This document shows, piece after piece, positions 44,171 to 52,986 of a stretch of DNA of 64,000 nucleotides. The stretch's first letter is position 1, and each line of letters begins with the position of its first letter. The notes below the pieces were generated by a model. That model searched no databases. It was not told the origin of the DNA and saw only the letters and a list, made by a program, of their open reading frames with translations. The translations under genes and the position numbers were made by a program. Origin of the DNA: Caulobacter sp. RHG1 (GTDB lineage Bacteria; Pseudomonadota; Alphaproteobacteria; Caulobacterales; Caulobacteraceae); the NCBI RefSeq assembly GCF_013181195.1, contig NZ_SMZP01000001.1:744001-808000 (forward strand). The letters run 5' to 3'.

Positions 44171-44345
44171 GACGGGCTCACTTCAAGGTCAGATGCTGAC
44201 GACAACGCGCACAAAGCTTCTGGAGCCCACCCCAAGATTTCTCCACTTCGGCGCTAGGGTTTCGCCGCGACGGGCGGCGAAGAGCCCTTTACGAGAGGGG
44301 CGCAACTGCGGTCACAATGCAAGGCGCTGTAAGGAAATTCGCGAC
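44171..44345. promoter_or_regulatory. divergent control region of the polyamine locus
   Basis: These 175 bases separate gabD (minus) from the omega-aminotransferase gene (plus). They contain a perfect 8-bp stem TTCGCCGC/GCGGCGAA around a 5-base loop (44261-44281), and no other gene. Promoters for both directions must lie here, but none is obvious by eye. Confidence 0.5.
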
Positions 44346-45665
44346 ATGTCCGACCTGCTCGCCAACGATCTCGACGCCTACTGGATGCCCTTCACGGCCA
44401 ACCGGCGTTTCAAGGCCAATCCGCGGCTGCTGGCCAGCGCCAGCGGCATGTTCTACCGCACGCCCGAAGGCCGCGAGATCCTGGACGGCACCTCGGGCCT
44501 GTGGTGCGTCAACGCCGGCCACGACCGCCCCAAGATCCGCGAGGCGATCCAGAAGCAGGCCGCGACCATGGACTTCGCGCCCAGCTTCAACCTGGGCCAC
44601 CCCCTGGCTTTCCAGTTCGCCTCGCGCCTGGCCCAGATCACCCCGCCAGGCCTGGACCGCATCTTCTTCACCAACTCAGGCTCGGAGTCGGTCGACACCG
44701 CCCTGAAGATCGCGCTCGCCTATCACCGCGCCCGAGGCAAGGGGACCAAGACACGGCTGATCGGCCGCGAGCGCGGCTATCACGGCGTGGGCTTCGGCGG
44801 CATTTCGGTCGGCGGCATTCCCAAGAACCGGATGTATTTCGGGTCCTTGCTGACCGGCGTCGACCACCTGCCCCACACCCACGGCCAGCCGGGCAACAGC
44901 TTCGCCAAGGGCCAGCCCGAGCACGGCGCTCAGCTGGCAGACGAGCTGGAGCGAATCGTCGCCCTGCACGACGCCTCCAACATCGCCGCCGTCATCGTCG
45001 AGCCGGTCGCCGGTTCGGCCGGCGTGCTGGTCCCGCCCAAGGGCTATCTCGAACGCCTGCGGGCGATCTGCGACAAGCATGACATCCTGCTGATCTTCGA
45101 CGAGGTCATCACCGGCTTTGGCCGCCTGGGCGCGCCGTTCGCGGCCGAGCGCTTCGGGATCATGCCCGACCTGATCTGCATGGCCAAGGGCCTGACCAAC
45201 GCCGCCGTCCCCGCCGGCGCCGTGGCCGCCTCGCGGAAGATCTACGACGCCATGCTCGACGGCGCCGACGCGCCGATCGAGCTGTTCCACGGCTATACCT
45301 ATTCGGCCCACCCTCTGGCCTGCGCAGCGGGCCTGGCGACGCTGGAGACCTACCAGGAAGAAGACCTGTTCGCCCGGGCCGCCGGCATCGAAGGCTACTG
45401 GCAGGACGCCCTGCACAGCCTGGCCGACGCGCGCCACGTCATCGACATCCGTAACCTGGGCCTGATCGGCGGCATCGAGCTGGAGCCCCGCCCCGGCGCG
45501 CCGACCGCCCGCGCGACGGAAGCCTTCGAGACCAGCTTCGACCAGGGCCTGCTGGTGCGTGTGACAGGCGACATCATCGCCCTGTCGCCGCCGCTGATCC
45601 TGGAGAAAGCGCACATCGACCGCATCGTCGAGACGATCCGCTCGGTGCTGGCGGGCATCGATTAG
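44346..45665 (+). CDS. omega-aminotransferase (beta-alanine:pyruvate type)
   Basis: 439 residues from ATG 44346 (MSDLLANDLDAYW). The PLP lysine is in MAKGLTNAAVPAGAV and the cofactor Asp in LLIFDEVITGFGRLG; TNSGSESVDTALK is the phosphate loop. The N-terminal DAYWMPFTANRRFK is characteristic of beta-alanine:pyruvate aminotransferases, and I recall a characterised C. crescentus enzyme of this kind. It would act on beta-alanine or terminal amines such as those from polyamine breakdown. It is divergent from gabD. Confidence 0.9.
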   Translation: MSDLLANDLDAYWMPFTANRRFKANPRLLASASGMFYRTPEGREILDGTSGLWCVNAGHDRPKIREAIQKQAATMDFAPSFNLGHPLAFQFASRLAQITPPGLDRIFFTNSGSESVDTALKIALAYHRARGKGTKTRLIGRERGYHGVGFGGISVGGIPKNRMYFGSLLTGVDHLPHTHGQPGNSFAKGQPEHGAQLADELERIVALHDASNIAAVIVEPVAGSAGVLVPPKGYLERLRAICDKHDILLIFDEVITGFGRLGAPFAAERFGIMPDLICMAKGLTNAAVPAGAVAASRKIYDAMLDGADAPIELFHGYTYSAHPLACAAGLATLETYQEEDLFARAAGIEGYWQDALHSLADARHVIDIRNLGLIGGIELEPRPGAPTARATEAFETSFDQGLLVRVTGDIIALSPPLILEKAHIDRIVETIRSVLAGID

Positions 45666-46612
45666 CCCCGATACGACATCGCTACGTTGGCGCGCTCATA
45701 CCGCCCGCCGCACAGCCGCATGATCTCGGGGTCGTGGACGAAGCCAAGCTTCTCATAGAGGTGGATGGCCGCCTCGCACTTGGTGTTGGTCAGCAGATAG
45801 AGCTTGTCGATCCCCAGGCTGGCGGCGCGCTCCAGGGTCTTGGCCAGCAGGAACTCGCCGACCTTGCGGCCCCGTGCGCTCTCGGACACGCCCATCTTGG
45901 TCAGCTCGATCCAGCCGCCCTTGGAGACCATCAGAGCCGCCGTGCCGACCACGCCCAGATCCGGGGTCTCGGCGAACAGCACCAGGCCGCCCTTGTCGAG
46001 GATCAGCTCACGCGGGCGGGTCAGCAGGGCGACATCGTTCTCCTCCAGGCTGAACATCGCCTGGATCCATTCGGCGTTGATGCGGTGGAAGGCCTCGGCC
46101 AGATCGTCGGAGAAGTCGCGCACCCACATCGTCGGCGCACCGGCGACGGTGATGCGGCCCAGCAGCGAGCGTTCCGCCAGCCGCGCCTCGACCTTGGCCA
46201 GGCCCTGCATGAAGTCGCCAGCCAAGCCTTCGACCAGTTCGGCGGCGGCGGGCTCGATACGCGCCAGCAGCTCGGTCTGCACCCGCACCAGCAGGGCGTC
46301 TCCGGCGGAGGTCAGGGCCAGGCTCCGCGTGCGCCCATCGTCCGGCGAAGGCCGCGCCTCGACATAGTCGCCCAGCGCGCCCAGCGCCCGGGTCACCGTC
46401 GGCTGGGCCAGCTGCAGTCGCTCGGCCAGCTCGCCGACCGAGATCGGACCGTGGAGACGAATGGCCAGCAGCATCGACATCTGAGCCGGCTGCACCGGCA
46501 GCTCCAGGGACCTCGCCACCTCGGCGGCGTCCGCTTGCATCCGCTCGGCCAGGCGCTTGAGACGGCTGCCCAGGAACCCCACGCCCAGGCCAGCCAGCAG
46601 GTCGACGTCCAT
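45662..46612 (-). CDS. MarR-type regulator fused to a GNAT acetyltransferase
   Basis: 316 residues. The N-terminal half is a MarR winged helix (QMSMLLAIRLHGPISVGELAERLQLAQPTVTRALGALGDYVEARPSPDDGRTRSLALT in parts). The C-terminal half (about 170-316) is a GNAT domain with GVVGTAALMVSKGGWIELTKMGVSESARGRKVGEFLLAKTL and an IHLYEKLGFVHD tail. Such fusions often sense or acetylate small amines, which would suit the neighbouring locus. Its stop overlaps the aminotransferase end by 4 bases on opposite strands. Two palindromes lie 18-41 bases upstream of the ATG at 46612. Confidence 0.9.
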   Translation of the reverse strand: MDVDLLAGLGVGFLGSRLKRLAERMQADAAEVARSLELPVQPAQMSMLLAIRLHGPISVGELAERLQLAQPTVTRALGALGDYVEARPSPDDGRTRSLALTSAGDALLVRVQTELLARIEPAAAELVEGLAGDFMQGLAKVEARLAERSLLGRITVAGAPTMWVRDFSDDLAEAFHRINAEWIQAMFSLEENDVALLTRPRELILDKGGLVLFAETPDLGVVGTAALMVSKGGWIELTKMGVSESARGRKVGEFLLAKTLERAASLGIDKLYLLTNTKCEAAIHLYEKLGFVHDPEIMRLCGGRYERANVAMSYRG

Positions 46613-46629
46613 CTTCGATCTCCAGATTC

Positions 46630-46653
46630 ATAGCTCGCTATATAGCTTGCTAT
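46630..46653. promoter_or_regulatory. two adjacent 12-bp palindromes, probable MarR operator
   Basis: ATAGCTCGCTAT (46630-46641) is followed without a gap by ATAGCTTGCTAT (46642-46653). Each is a 5-2-5 palindrome and together they form a tandem repeat. They sit just ahead of the MarR-GNAT start codon, as expected for autorepression. Confidence 0.7.
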
Positions 46654-46707
46654 TCAAATCACGCCCTGACAAGCGAAGAACGCCGCTCATCACACTTGAC
46701 GTCGATG

Positions 46708-46723
46708 CGCTACATTTGTAGCG
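46708..46723. promoter_or_regulatory. BlaI/MecI-type operator
   Basis: CGCTACA-TT-TGTAGCG is a perfect 16-bp palindrome containing the TACA/TGTA half-sites of BlaI-family operators. A -35-like TTGACG lies at 46696-46701, so a repressor here would cover the -10 region. The BlaI-like gene starts 29 bases downstream. Confidence 0.78.
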
Positions 46724-46751
46724 TACTCGCGACATCACTGAGATCCCTACG

Positions 46752-47126
46752 ATGACCGAACCCTCTGACCTGGAACTGGAAGTGCTGAAGGCCTTCTGGC
46801 GCGGCGGCGCGATGAGCGCCCGCGAAGCCCAGGGACTGATCGAGCCCGAGCTGGGCTGGAGCGCCTCGACCACGCGCACCGTGCTGGAGCGGATGGTGGC
46901 CAAGGGCCTGCTGGTCCGGCGGTCCGTTCACGGCCTGGCGGTCTACGAGGCTCGCACCGGCAAGGTCGACGTGATCGGCGGGGTGCTGAACCGCCTGCGG
47001 GGTTTGCTGGAGATCGATGGTCGCCTGCCGGCCTCGGCCTTCGCCGGCAGCCAGATCCTGTCGGAGACCGAGATCGCCGAGCTGGAGACCCTGCTCAACA
47101 CCGGTGAGACGGAGGACAAGGCATGA
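46752..47126 (+). CDS. BlaI/MecI/CopY-family repressor
   Basis: 124 residues. The N-terminal winged helix has LEVLKAFWRGGAMSAREAQGLI and STTRTVLERMVAKGLLVRR; the C-terminal part is a dimer helix. BlaI-type repressors hold off genes for beta-lactamase, copper or cell-wall stress and are inactivated by cleavage by an M56 membrane protease. Here the next gene, starting 4 bases inside this one's stop, is such a protease. There is no beta-lactamase gene in the window. Confidence 0.92.
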   Translation: MTEPSDLELEVLKAFWRGGAMSAREAQGLIEPELGWSASTTRTVLERMVAKGLLVRRSVHGLAVYEARTGKVDVIGGVLNRLRGLLEIDGRLPASAFAGSQILSETEIAELETLLNTGETEDKA

Positions 47127-48766
47127 ACCCGCTGCTGGCTTCCACCGCCCTGGGGCTGATCGCCGCCTGGCCGGTCGGCGCGCTGGGCTTCGCCCTGGGC
47201 CGCACCGTCGAGCGGCTGACCGAGGATCCGCGCCCGCGCGCCGCCGCCTGGAGCCTGGCCTACGCCCTGCCCGCCGGCGCCCTGGCCGCCACGGTCGCCA
47301 TGACCTTCGCGCCGATACCGCCGAAAGCTCCCCCTGAGCCCGTCGCCATGGAGGCGGTCGCCGTCCCGCCCGCGCCGGCCGCTCCCGCCCGGATGCCGCC
47401 GCCCAGTCTGGCGTCCGGCCTGACCTGGTCGCCGCCCCCCGGTCTCGCAACCGGCCTGGCCTGGAGCCTGATCGGCCTGTCCGCCGCCGGCCTGATGGCT
47501 CGGGGCTGGCGCTGGAACCAGGGTCGCCGACGCCTGGCCGCGATCCGCGCCGCCGCCGTCCCGTGCGAGGACCTGGCCCTGACCGCCGCCGTGCGCCGCG
47601 AGGCCATGCGCCTGGGCGTCCAGGCGCCGCGCGTGCTGGTCAGCGATGCGGTGTCCGAACCGCTGCTGGCCGGCGTGCGCCGCCCCGCCATCCTGCTGCC
47701 TCGCGCCCTGATCGAGACCGCCGGGGCCGAGCGCCTGGCCCTGGTGTGCGGCCATGAACTGGCTCATCTGCGCCGCGGCGACAACTGGCGGATTCCGGCC
47801 GAGGAAGCCCTGGCCGGCCTCTTCTGGATGACCCCGCCGGTCGCCGCCCTGCGCAGCCGGATGCTGGCCGCCCGCGAATCCGTCTGCGACCAGTACGCCC
47901 TGGCCGGCGCCGCGCCCGAGGCTCGCCGCGACTATGCCCGCGTGCTGGTCGAAGCCCTGCGGATGAACGCCCTGCCCGCGCCCCAAATGACTTTCGAGTC
48001 GGCCTTCACCGGCCGCGAGCGCAGCCTGGCCGCCTTACGGCTGTCGGCGATCCTGCAGCCGCAAAGCGGCGCCTCGGTCGGTCGGTTGGGCCTGGTCGTC
48101 GCTCTGGGCGGCGCCCTGACCGTCGCCACCGGCGCCGGCTCGCTGGCCCTGGCCTCGCAGGTGCGCAAGATCGCTCCGCCCGCGCCAGAAGAGATCGCCC
48201 GCATCGAGGCCGAAGCCGCCGCCGATGCGAGCGACGTGGCCCAGGCCGCCGCGGCCCAGGCGGCCGCCGAGGTCGAGCCTCTGCGCATTCAGGTCGAGAA
48301 GGCCGCCGAAGCCGCGGCCGCCAAGGACGTCGCCGCCGTGGAACGCGCCGTCGAGGCCGAGGCCGCTGCGACCGCCGCGCTGGCCGCCCTCCCCGCGCCC
48401 GCGCCGGACCCTAGGCCCGATCCGCATCCGGACCCGCATCCCGATCCGCGCCCCAACCCTCAGCCTGAGCCGCGCGTGCAGGTCGAGGCCGATCGCGCCG
48501 CGCAGCGCGCCCGCCTGGCCGCCGTCGCCGCGGACCTGGCCCAGCACCAAGCCGTCATCGCCCAGGCAGCGGCCCTGAAGGCGCTGGGCGCCCTGGACGT
48601 CAAGGTCGACGTGCAGCCGAACGTGAGGGTCATCCTGCCCCAGGACGTGATCGAGAAGGCCCTCCGCGTGAAGGCCATCGCCCCTCGGGCCATGGCCGAA
48701 CCGAAGATCAGCGTGAAGCTCAGCCTGCGCAACGAACCGCCCATGCCCACACCCTGGAACCGCTGA
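47123..48766 (+). CDS. M56-family membrane metallopeptidase with proline-rich region
   Basis: 547 residues. Hydrophobic segments near 5-25, 50-65 and 110-125 precede a metalloprotease core with His211-Glu212-x-x-His215 (GHELAHLRRGDNW) and a downstream ESVCDQYA glutamate as third ligand. A further helix follows near 330-350. The C-terminal 200 residues are Ala/Glu-rich and carry a DP-repeat (PDPRPDPHPDPHPDP). It lacks the penicillin-binding sensor domain of BlaR1, so its inducer is not a recognisable beta-lactam sensor. It is coupled to the BlaI gene. Confidence 0.9.
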   Translation: MNPLLASTALGLIAAWPVGALGFALGRTVERLTEDPRPRAAAWSLAYALPAGALAATVAMTFAPIPPKAPPEPVAMEAVAVPPAPAAPARMPPPSLASGLTWSPPPGLATGLAWSLIGLSAAGLMARGWRWNQGRRRLAAIRAAAVPCEDLALTAAVRREAMRLGVQAPRVLVSDAVSEPLLAGVRRPAILLPRALIETAGAERLALVCGHELAHLRRGDNWRIPAEEALAGLFWMTPPVAALRSRMLAARESVCDQYALAGAAPEARRDYARVLVEALRMNALPAPQMTFESAFTGRERSLAALRLSAILQPQSGASVGRLGLVVALGGALTVATGAGSLALASQVRKIAPPAPEEIARIEAEAAADASDVAQAAAAQAAAEVEPLRIQVEKAAEAAAAKDVAAVERAVEAEAAATAALAALPAPAPDPRPDPHPDPHPDPRPNPQPEPRVQVEADRAAQRARLAAVAADLAQHQAVIAQAAALKALGALDVKVDVQPNVRVILPQDVIEKALRVKAIAPRAMAEPKISVKLSLRNEPPMPTPWNR

Positions 48767-48780
48767 GATCGGAGGGACCC

Positions 48781-50130
48781 ATGAACGCGCTCTTCGCCTC
48801 CGCCGCCCTGGGCCTAGTCGTCGCCTGGCCGGCCAGCGGCCTGGGCTGGCTGCTGGGCAAGGCGGCCGACCGGCTGACCGGCGATCCGACCCAGCGGGCC
48901 CGGGCCTGGAACCGCGCCGTCGCCCTGCCCCCGGTCATGCTGGCGGCGATGGTCGGCGTCTCGGCCCTGCCTGAGGAAACCACCGCGCCCGTCTACCAGG
49001 CCGCCCTGACCACCCAGGCCGCCGCCAGCGCCACGGCGACGATCAGCGAGCTCTCGGTCCGCGCCTTTTCCACCTTCAGCGGACTGGAAACGGCCGGCGC
49101 AGCGCTGATCCTGGGCGCCCTGGGCGGGCTGGCCGTCGCGACCGTCCGCCAGGCCGTGGGCCGCGCCCGGCTCAAGCGCATCGCCGCGCAGGCCCGTCCC
49201 GTTTCGCCGGAACTGGCCCAAGCCGTCCGCGCCGCCGCCCGCCGGCTGGACACCGGCCGGCCCGAGGTGAAGGTCAGCGACACCATCGACCAGCCGCTGC
49301 TGGCGGGTCTGGCCACGCCGGTGATCCTGCTGCCCCGCGCCCTGGTCGAGCGCTTGAGCCCCGAACGACTGGCGCCGGTCTGCGCGCACGAACTGGCGCA
49401 CCTGAAGCGCGGCGACAACTGGCGGCTGCTGGCCGAGCACCTGCTGGGCGGCCTCTTCTGGATGGTCCCGCCTTACGCCGTGCTGCGCGCCCGCGCCGCC
49501 GCCACCCGCGAGGAGCTGGCCGACGCCCTGGCCCTGGAGGACGCAGGTCCGGCCGCGCGCCGGAACTATGCCGAGACCCTGATCGACGTGCTGCGGACCC
49601 GCGCCGCGCCCGCCCTGCATCCCGCCTTCACCGGCAAGGGACGGAGACCCACGATTATGCGCCTGAAAGCCATCACCGCTCCGCGCGATCCCGCCTCCCT
49701 GGGCCGCCGCGCCCTGCTGACCCTGGCCGGCCTGCTGGCCGTGGGCGTCACCGTCGCCGGCTCGATCGCCCTGGCTCAGCAGGACGAGACCCCCGGCCGC
49801 AGTCGCAGCCGCACGGTCATCACCGACAGCAAGACTGGCCAGTACGTCGACATCCGCTCGAAATACATCCGCGTGCACAACGCCGAGCTGGTCGACGGCA
49901 AGCTCAAGATCGAGAACGGCAAGATGTCGACCTATCACGGCGACGTCCAGATCCGCGGTCGCCTGCGCGCGCCCCAAACCCTCGTGCTGCTGAACGGCGC
50001 GGCCGCGCCCGCCGGCTTCGACCCCACCACCCTGCCCAAGGGCGCGATCGACGCCGTCGAGGTCGTTCACCAGAACGACGGCCAGCAGTCGCATGTGTCG
50101 CTGAACGTGATCATGAAACAGGGCCTCTAA
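48781..50130 (+). CDS. second M56-family membrane metallopeptidase
   Basis: 449 residues and a paralogue of the preceding gene: the same N-terminus (MNALFASAALGLVVAWPASGLGWLLG in parts), HEXXH at His203 (AHELAHLKRGDNW) and a REELADALALED segment with the third ligand. After the last helix (about 318-335) is a periplasmic-like C-terminal domain with VITDSKTGQYVDI and LNGAAAPAGFDP, which resembles TonB-dependent-plug or carboxypeptidase-like stalks in other M56 proteins. It starts 15 bases after the first M56 gene with GGAGG upstream, so both are made with the BlaI repressor. Confidence 0.88.
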   Translation: MNALFASAALGLVVAWPASGLGWLLGKAADRLTGDPTQRARAWNRAVALPPVMLAAMVGVSALPEETTAPVYQAALTTQAAASATATISELSVRAFSTFSGLETAGAALILGALGGLAVATVRQAVGRARLKRIAAQARPVSPELAQAVRAAARRLDTGRPEVKVSDTIDQPLLAGLATPVILLPRALVERLSPERLAPVCAHELAHLKRGDNWRLLAEHLLGGLFWMVPPYAVLRARAAATREELADALALEDAGPAARRNYAETLIDVLRTRAAPALHPAFTGKGRRPTIMRLKAITAPRDPASLGRRALLTLAGLLAVGVTVAGSIALAQQDETPGRSRSRTVITDSKTGQYVDIRSKYIRVHNAELVDGKLKIENGKMSTYHGDVQIRGRLRAPQTLVLLNGAAAPAGFDPTTLPKGAIDAVEVVHQNDGQQSHVSLNVIMKQGL

Positions 50131-50234
50131 GCCGCGCGCGGGGCAGCCATGACACCGGTGGACAAGATCGGTGTCGCCCTGCATTTTCCCGAGCCTGACG
50201 GCGACGCCAAGTCGGCCGCATTCGGGGATGGACC

Positions 50235-51581
50235 ATGCTCGCTCGCCACCTTCTTCGCGCCGCCGGCGCGGTCGCTCTGACGCTCGCGGCGACGCCGGCC
50301 CTGTCGGACACCCTGGCCTTCCCCGGCGCCGAGGGCGCGGGACGGTTCAGCCAGGGCGGACGCGGCGGCGCTGTTCTGCGGGTCACCAACCTAAGCGACG
50401 CCGGCCCTGGATCCTTGCGCACCGCGATCGAGGCCAAGGGCCCTCGCACGGTCGTCTTCGACGTCGCCGGCACGATCCAGCTCAAGAGCGAACTGAGGAT
50501 CCGCGAGGGCCGCATCACCATCGCCGGCCAGACCGCGCCGGGCGGCGGGATCACCTTGCGCGACCAGACCCTGGTGGTGTCCGCCGACGACGTGGTGATC
50601 CGCTTCATCCGCTCGCGCCTGGGGGCCGAGAGCAAGGTCGAGGGCGACGCGATCTGGATCAATGGCGGGCGCCGGATCATCCTGGACCACGTCTCGGCCA
50701 GCTGGTCGGTGGACGAGACCCTGTCGGCCTCGGCCCGTTTCGGCAAGGGCGAGCAGGGCTTTCACGACCTGACCGTCCAGTGGTCGATCATCGCTGAAAG
50801 CCTGGCCCATTCGATCCACGTCAAGGGCGACCACGGCTATGGCAGCCTGATCCGCGGCGGCCAGGGCTCGAAGATCAGCTTCCACCACAATCTGTGGGCC
50901 AACCACATGGCCCGGATGCCGCGGCCGGGGAACTATGCCGGCGTCGACGAGGATCCGGTCGGAGCGTTCTTCGATTTCCGCTCCAACGTCTTCTACAATT
51001 GGGGCAAGGGCCACGCCGGCTACGACGCCGACAAGGCGGCCATGGCGGCCTACAACTTCGTCGACAACGCCTATGTGCCAGGGCCCAACTCGACGAAGGC
51101 CGTGGCCTTCCAGGAGAGCAACACCCTGGCCAAGGCCCATTTCGCTGGCAACAGCATGGCGGGCGCGGTTCCTGCCGATCCGTGGAGCCTGGTGACCTTC
51201 ACCATCCCCGAGCCGGCCGGCTATCGCCTGCCTGCGCCGCTGGACGTCGGGGCCGTGACGCCCGAGACGGCCGACAAGGCCTATGAGCGCGTGCTGGCCG
51301 ACGCCGGCGCCTCGGTCTGGCGCGACCCCGTCGACCGCCGCGTGGTCGAGGGCGTGCGGACGAAGACCGGCAAGGTCATCAACATCCAGGGCGACGTCGG
51401 CGGCTGGCCAGACCTGCCGGCAGGCAAGGCGGCCAAGGACACCGACGGCGATGGCATGCCCGACGCTTGGGAAACGGCGCATGGGCTGGATCCGAAGACG
51501 GCGGATGGCGCGGTCGTCGGCAAAGACGGCTGGACGAACCTGGAGCTCTACCTGGCCGACGCGGCGAAGGTGCGCGGCTGA
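50235..51581 (+). CDS. secreted pectate lyase-like polysaccharide lyase
   Basis: 448 residues with a signal peptide cleaved after ALS (about 24). The mature protein is a PL1-type right-handed beta-helix: PGAEGAGRFSQGGRGG, IAGQTAPGGGITL, WINGGRRIILDHVSASWSVDE and NHMARMPRPG, the last carrying the conserved Arg. The C-terminus has a calcium-binding thrombospondin-3-like loop DTDGDGMPDAWE. It should cleave polygalacturonate or a related acidic polysaccharide outside the cell by beta-elimination. It stands alone, 104 bases after the second M56 gene. Confidence 0.92.
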   Translation: MLARHLLRAAGAVALTLAATPALSDTLAFPGAEGAGRFSQGGRGGAVLRVTNLSDAGPGSLRTAIEAKGPRTVVFDVAGTIQLKSELRIREGRITIAGQTAPGGGITLRDQTLVVSADDVVIRFIRSRLGAESKVEGDAIWINGGRRIILDHVSASWSVDETLSASARFGKGEQGFHDLTVQWSIIAESLAHSIHVKGDHGYGSLIRGGQGSKISFHHNLWANHMARMPRPGNYAGVDEDPVGAFFDFRSNVFYNWGKGHAGYDADKAAMAAYNFVDNAYVPGPNSTKAVAFQESNTLAKAHFAGNSMAGAVPADPWSLVTFTIPEPAGYRLPAPLDVGAVTPETADKAYERVLADAGASVWRDPVDRRVVEGVRTKTGKVINIQGDVGGWPDLPAGKAAKDTDGDGMPDAWETAHGLDPKTADGAVVGKDGWTNLELYLADAAKVRG

Positions 51582-51594
51582 CTCAGCAGGCCCC

Positions 51595-51695
51595 CACCTG
51601 ACCTCGCCCTGCGAGGTCGTCCGACCCCGGAGGGGGCAGACGGCGCCCGTCTTCCCCCTCCGGGGGAGGAGGGCCGCAGGCCCGGAGGGGGCAAG
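51595..51695. repeat. GC-rich inverted-repeat element (group A, second form)
   Basis: Segments run CCTCGCC...GGCGAGG-like arms, GGTCGTCCG, ACCCCGGAGGGGG, CAGACGG, CCGTCTTCCCCCTCCGGGGG, then GGCCGCAGGCC and GGAGGGGGCAAG. The order matches the element at 28.9 kb. It separates the lyase gene from aroC. Confidence 0.8.
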
Positions 51696-51752
51696 TGAGC
51701 AAGCTCATCCTCCCTTTTGCGACGTGGCTCCGTTTCCGCTAAACCCCCGCCC

Positions 51753-52841
51753 ATGTCGCACAACACCTTCGGTCACCTGTTCCGCGTCACCACCTGGGGC
51801 GAAAGCCACGGCCCGGCCTTGGGCTGCGTCGTCGATGGCGTTCCGCCGGGCATCGCGCTGACGCCCGAGATGATCCAGGCGTTCCTGGACAAGCGCCGGC
51901 CCGGGAACGGCAAGTTCGTGACCCAGCGCCAGGAGCCGGACGCCGTGCGCATCCTGTCGGGCGTGTTCGAGGACGAGCGCACGGACGGACCACGCACGAC
52001 GGGTACGCCGATCAGCCTGATGATCGAGAACACCGACCAGCGGTCCAAGGACTATGGCGAGATCGCCCAGGCCTTCCGCCCAGGCCACGCCGACTATGCC
52101 TATTTCGCCAAGTACGGCGTCCGCGACTATCGCGGCGGCGGCCGCAGCTCGGCCCGCGAGACGGCCGCGCGGGTGGCGGCCGGGGCGATCGCCCGCCTGG
52201 TCACGCCCGGCGTCACCGTCCGCGCCGCCCTGGTGCAGATCGGCCCGCACGCCATCAACCGCGACAACTGGGACTGGGCGCAGACCGAGCAGAACCCCTA
52301 CTGGTCGCCGGACGCCGAGATCATCCCGGTGTGGGAAGAGCACCTGGAAAAGATCCGCAAGGCCGGCTCCTCGACCGGCGCCGTCGTCGAGGTGGAAGCC
52401 ACCGGCGTGCCGGCCGGCTGGGGCGCGCCGCTGTACGGCAAGCTGGACGCTGAACTGGCCGCGGCCCTGATGTCGATCAACGCCGCCAAGGGCGTGGAAA
52501 TCGGCGAAGGCTTCGCGTCCGCCGCCCTGACCGGCGAGGACAACGCCGACGCCATGCGCCGGGGCGAGAACGGCGAGCCGGTGTTCCTGTCCAACCATGC
52601 GGGCGGGGTTCTCGGCGGCATCTCGACGGGCCAGCCGGTCGTGGCGCGCGTGGCCTTCAAGCCGACCTCGTCGATCCTGATCCCGCGCCAGACCTTGAAC
52701 GAGGCTGGCGAAGAAATCGATCTGCGCACCAAGGGCCGCCACGATCCGTGCGTGGGCATCCGCGGCGTTCCGGTGGTCGAGGCCATGACCGCCTGCGTCC
52801 TGGCCGACGCCTTCCTGCGCCATCGGGCCCAGGTCGGTTAA
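51753..52841 (+). CDS. aroC: chorismate synthase
   Basis: 362 residues, the normal size. It converts EPSP to chorismate with reduced FMN, the last shared step to aromatic amino acids. Motifs present are [14 protein letters not shown] near the N-terminus, [14 protein letters not shown] (the family signature), [19 protein letters not shown], and [11 protein letters not shown]. The ATG at 51753 ([11 protein letters not shown]) is the canonical start. The upstream frame covers only repeat DNA. It appears to be a single-gene unit. Confidence 0.98.
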   Translation: MSHNTFGHLFRVTTWGESHGPALGCVVDGVPPGIALTPEMIQAFLDKRRPGNGKFVTQRQEPDAVRILSGVFEDERTDGPRTTGTPISLMIENTDQRSKDYGEIAQAFRPGHADYAYFAKYGVRDYRGGGRSSARETAARVAAGAIARLVTPGVTVRAALVQIGPHAINRDNWDWAQTEQNPYWSPDAEIIPVWEEHLEKIRKAGSSTGAVVEVEATGVPAGWGAPLYGKLDAELAAALMSINAAKGVEIGEGFASAALTGEDNADAMRRGENGEPVFLSNHAGGVLGGISTGQPVVARVAFKPTSSILIPRQTLNEAGEEIDLRTKGRHDPCVGIRGVPVVEAMTACVLADAFLRHRAQVG

Positions 52842-52986
52842 GCTCGCGCATGGCGTGTGGCGCATTCGTCAAATGATGACAGCGCTGATGCACATGATGA
52901 GTTCTTCTGACTGAAAACTATAAGCTTTCGGATTGACCAAAGTTATCAACAGGCCTTAGAACTCGCCCATTGGGGGAGTATGGGGC

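Noticed and set aside
10084..51695. Spaced GC-rich hairpins considered as CRISPR or transposon ends
   Set aside because: Copies are single, kilobases apart, without spacers, target duplications or a transposase gene; they fit REP-like elements instead.
52943..52951. TTATCAACA, a DnaA-box-like site before the Cle-like gene
   Set aside because: It has one mismatch to the consensus and stands alone, with no second box, no AT-rich stretch and no origin genes; chance is likely.
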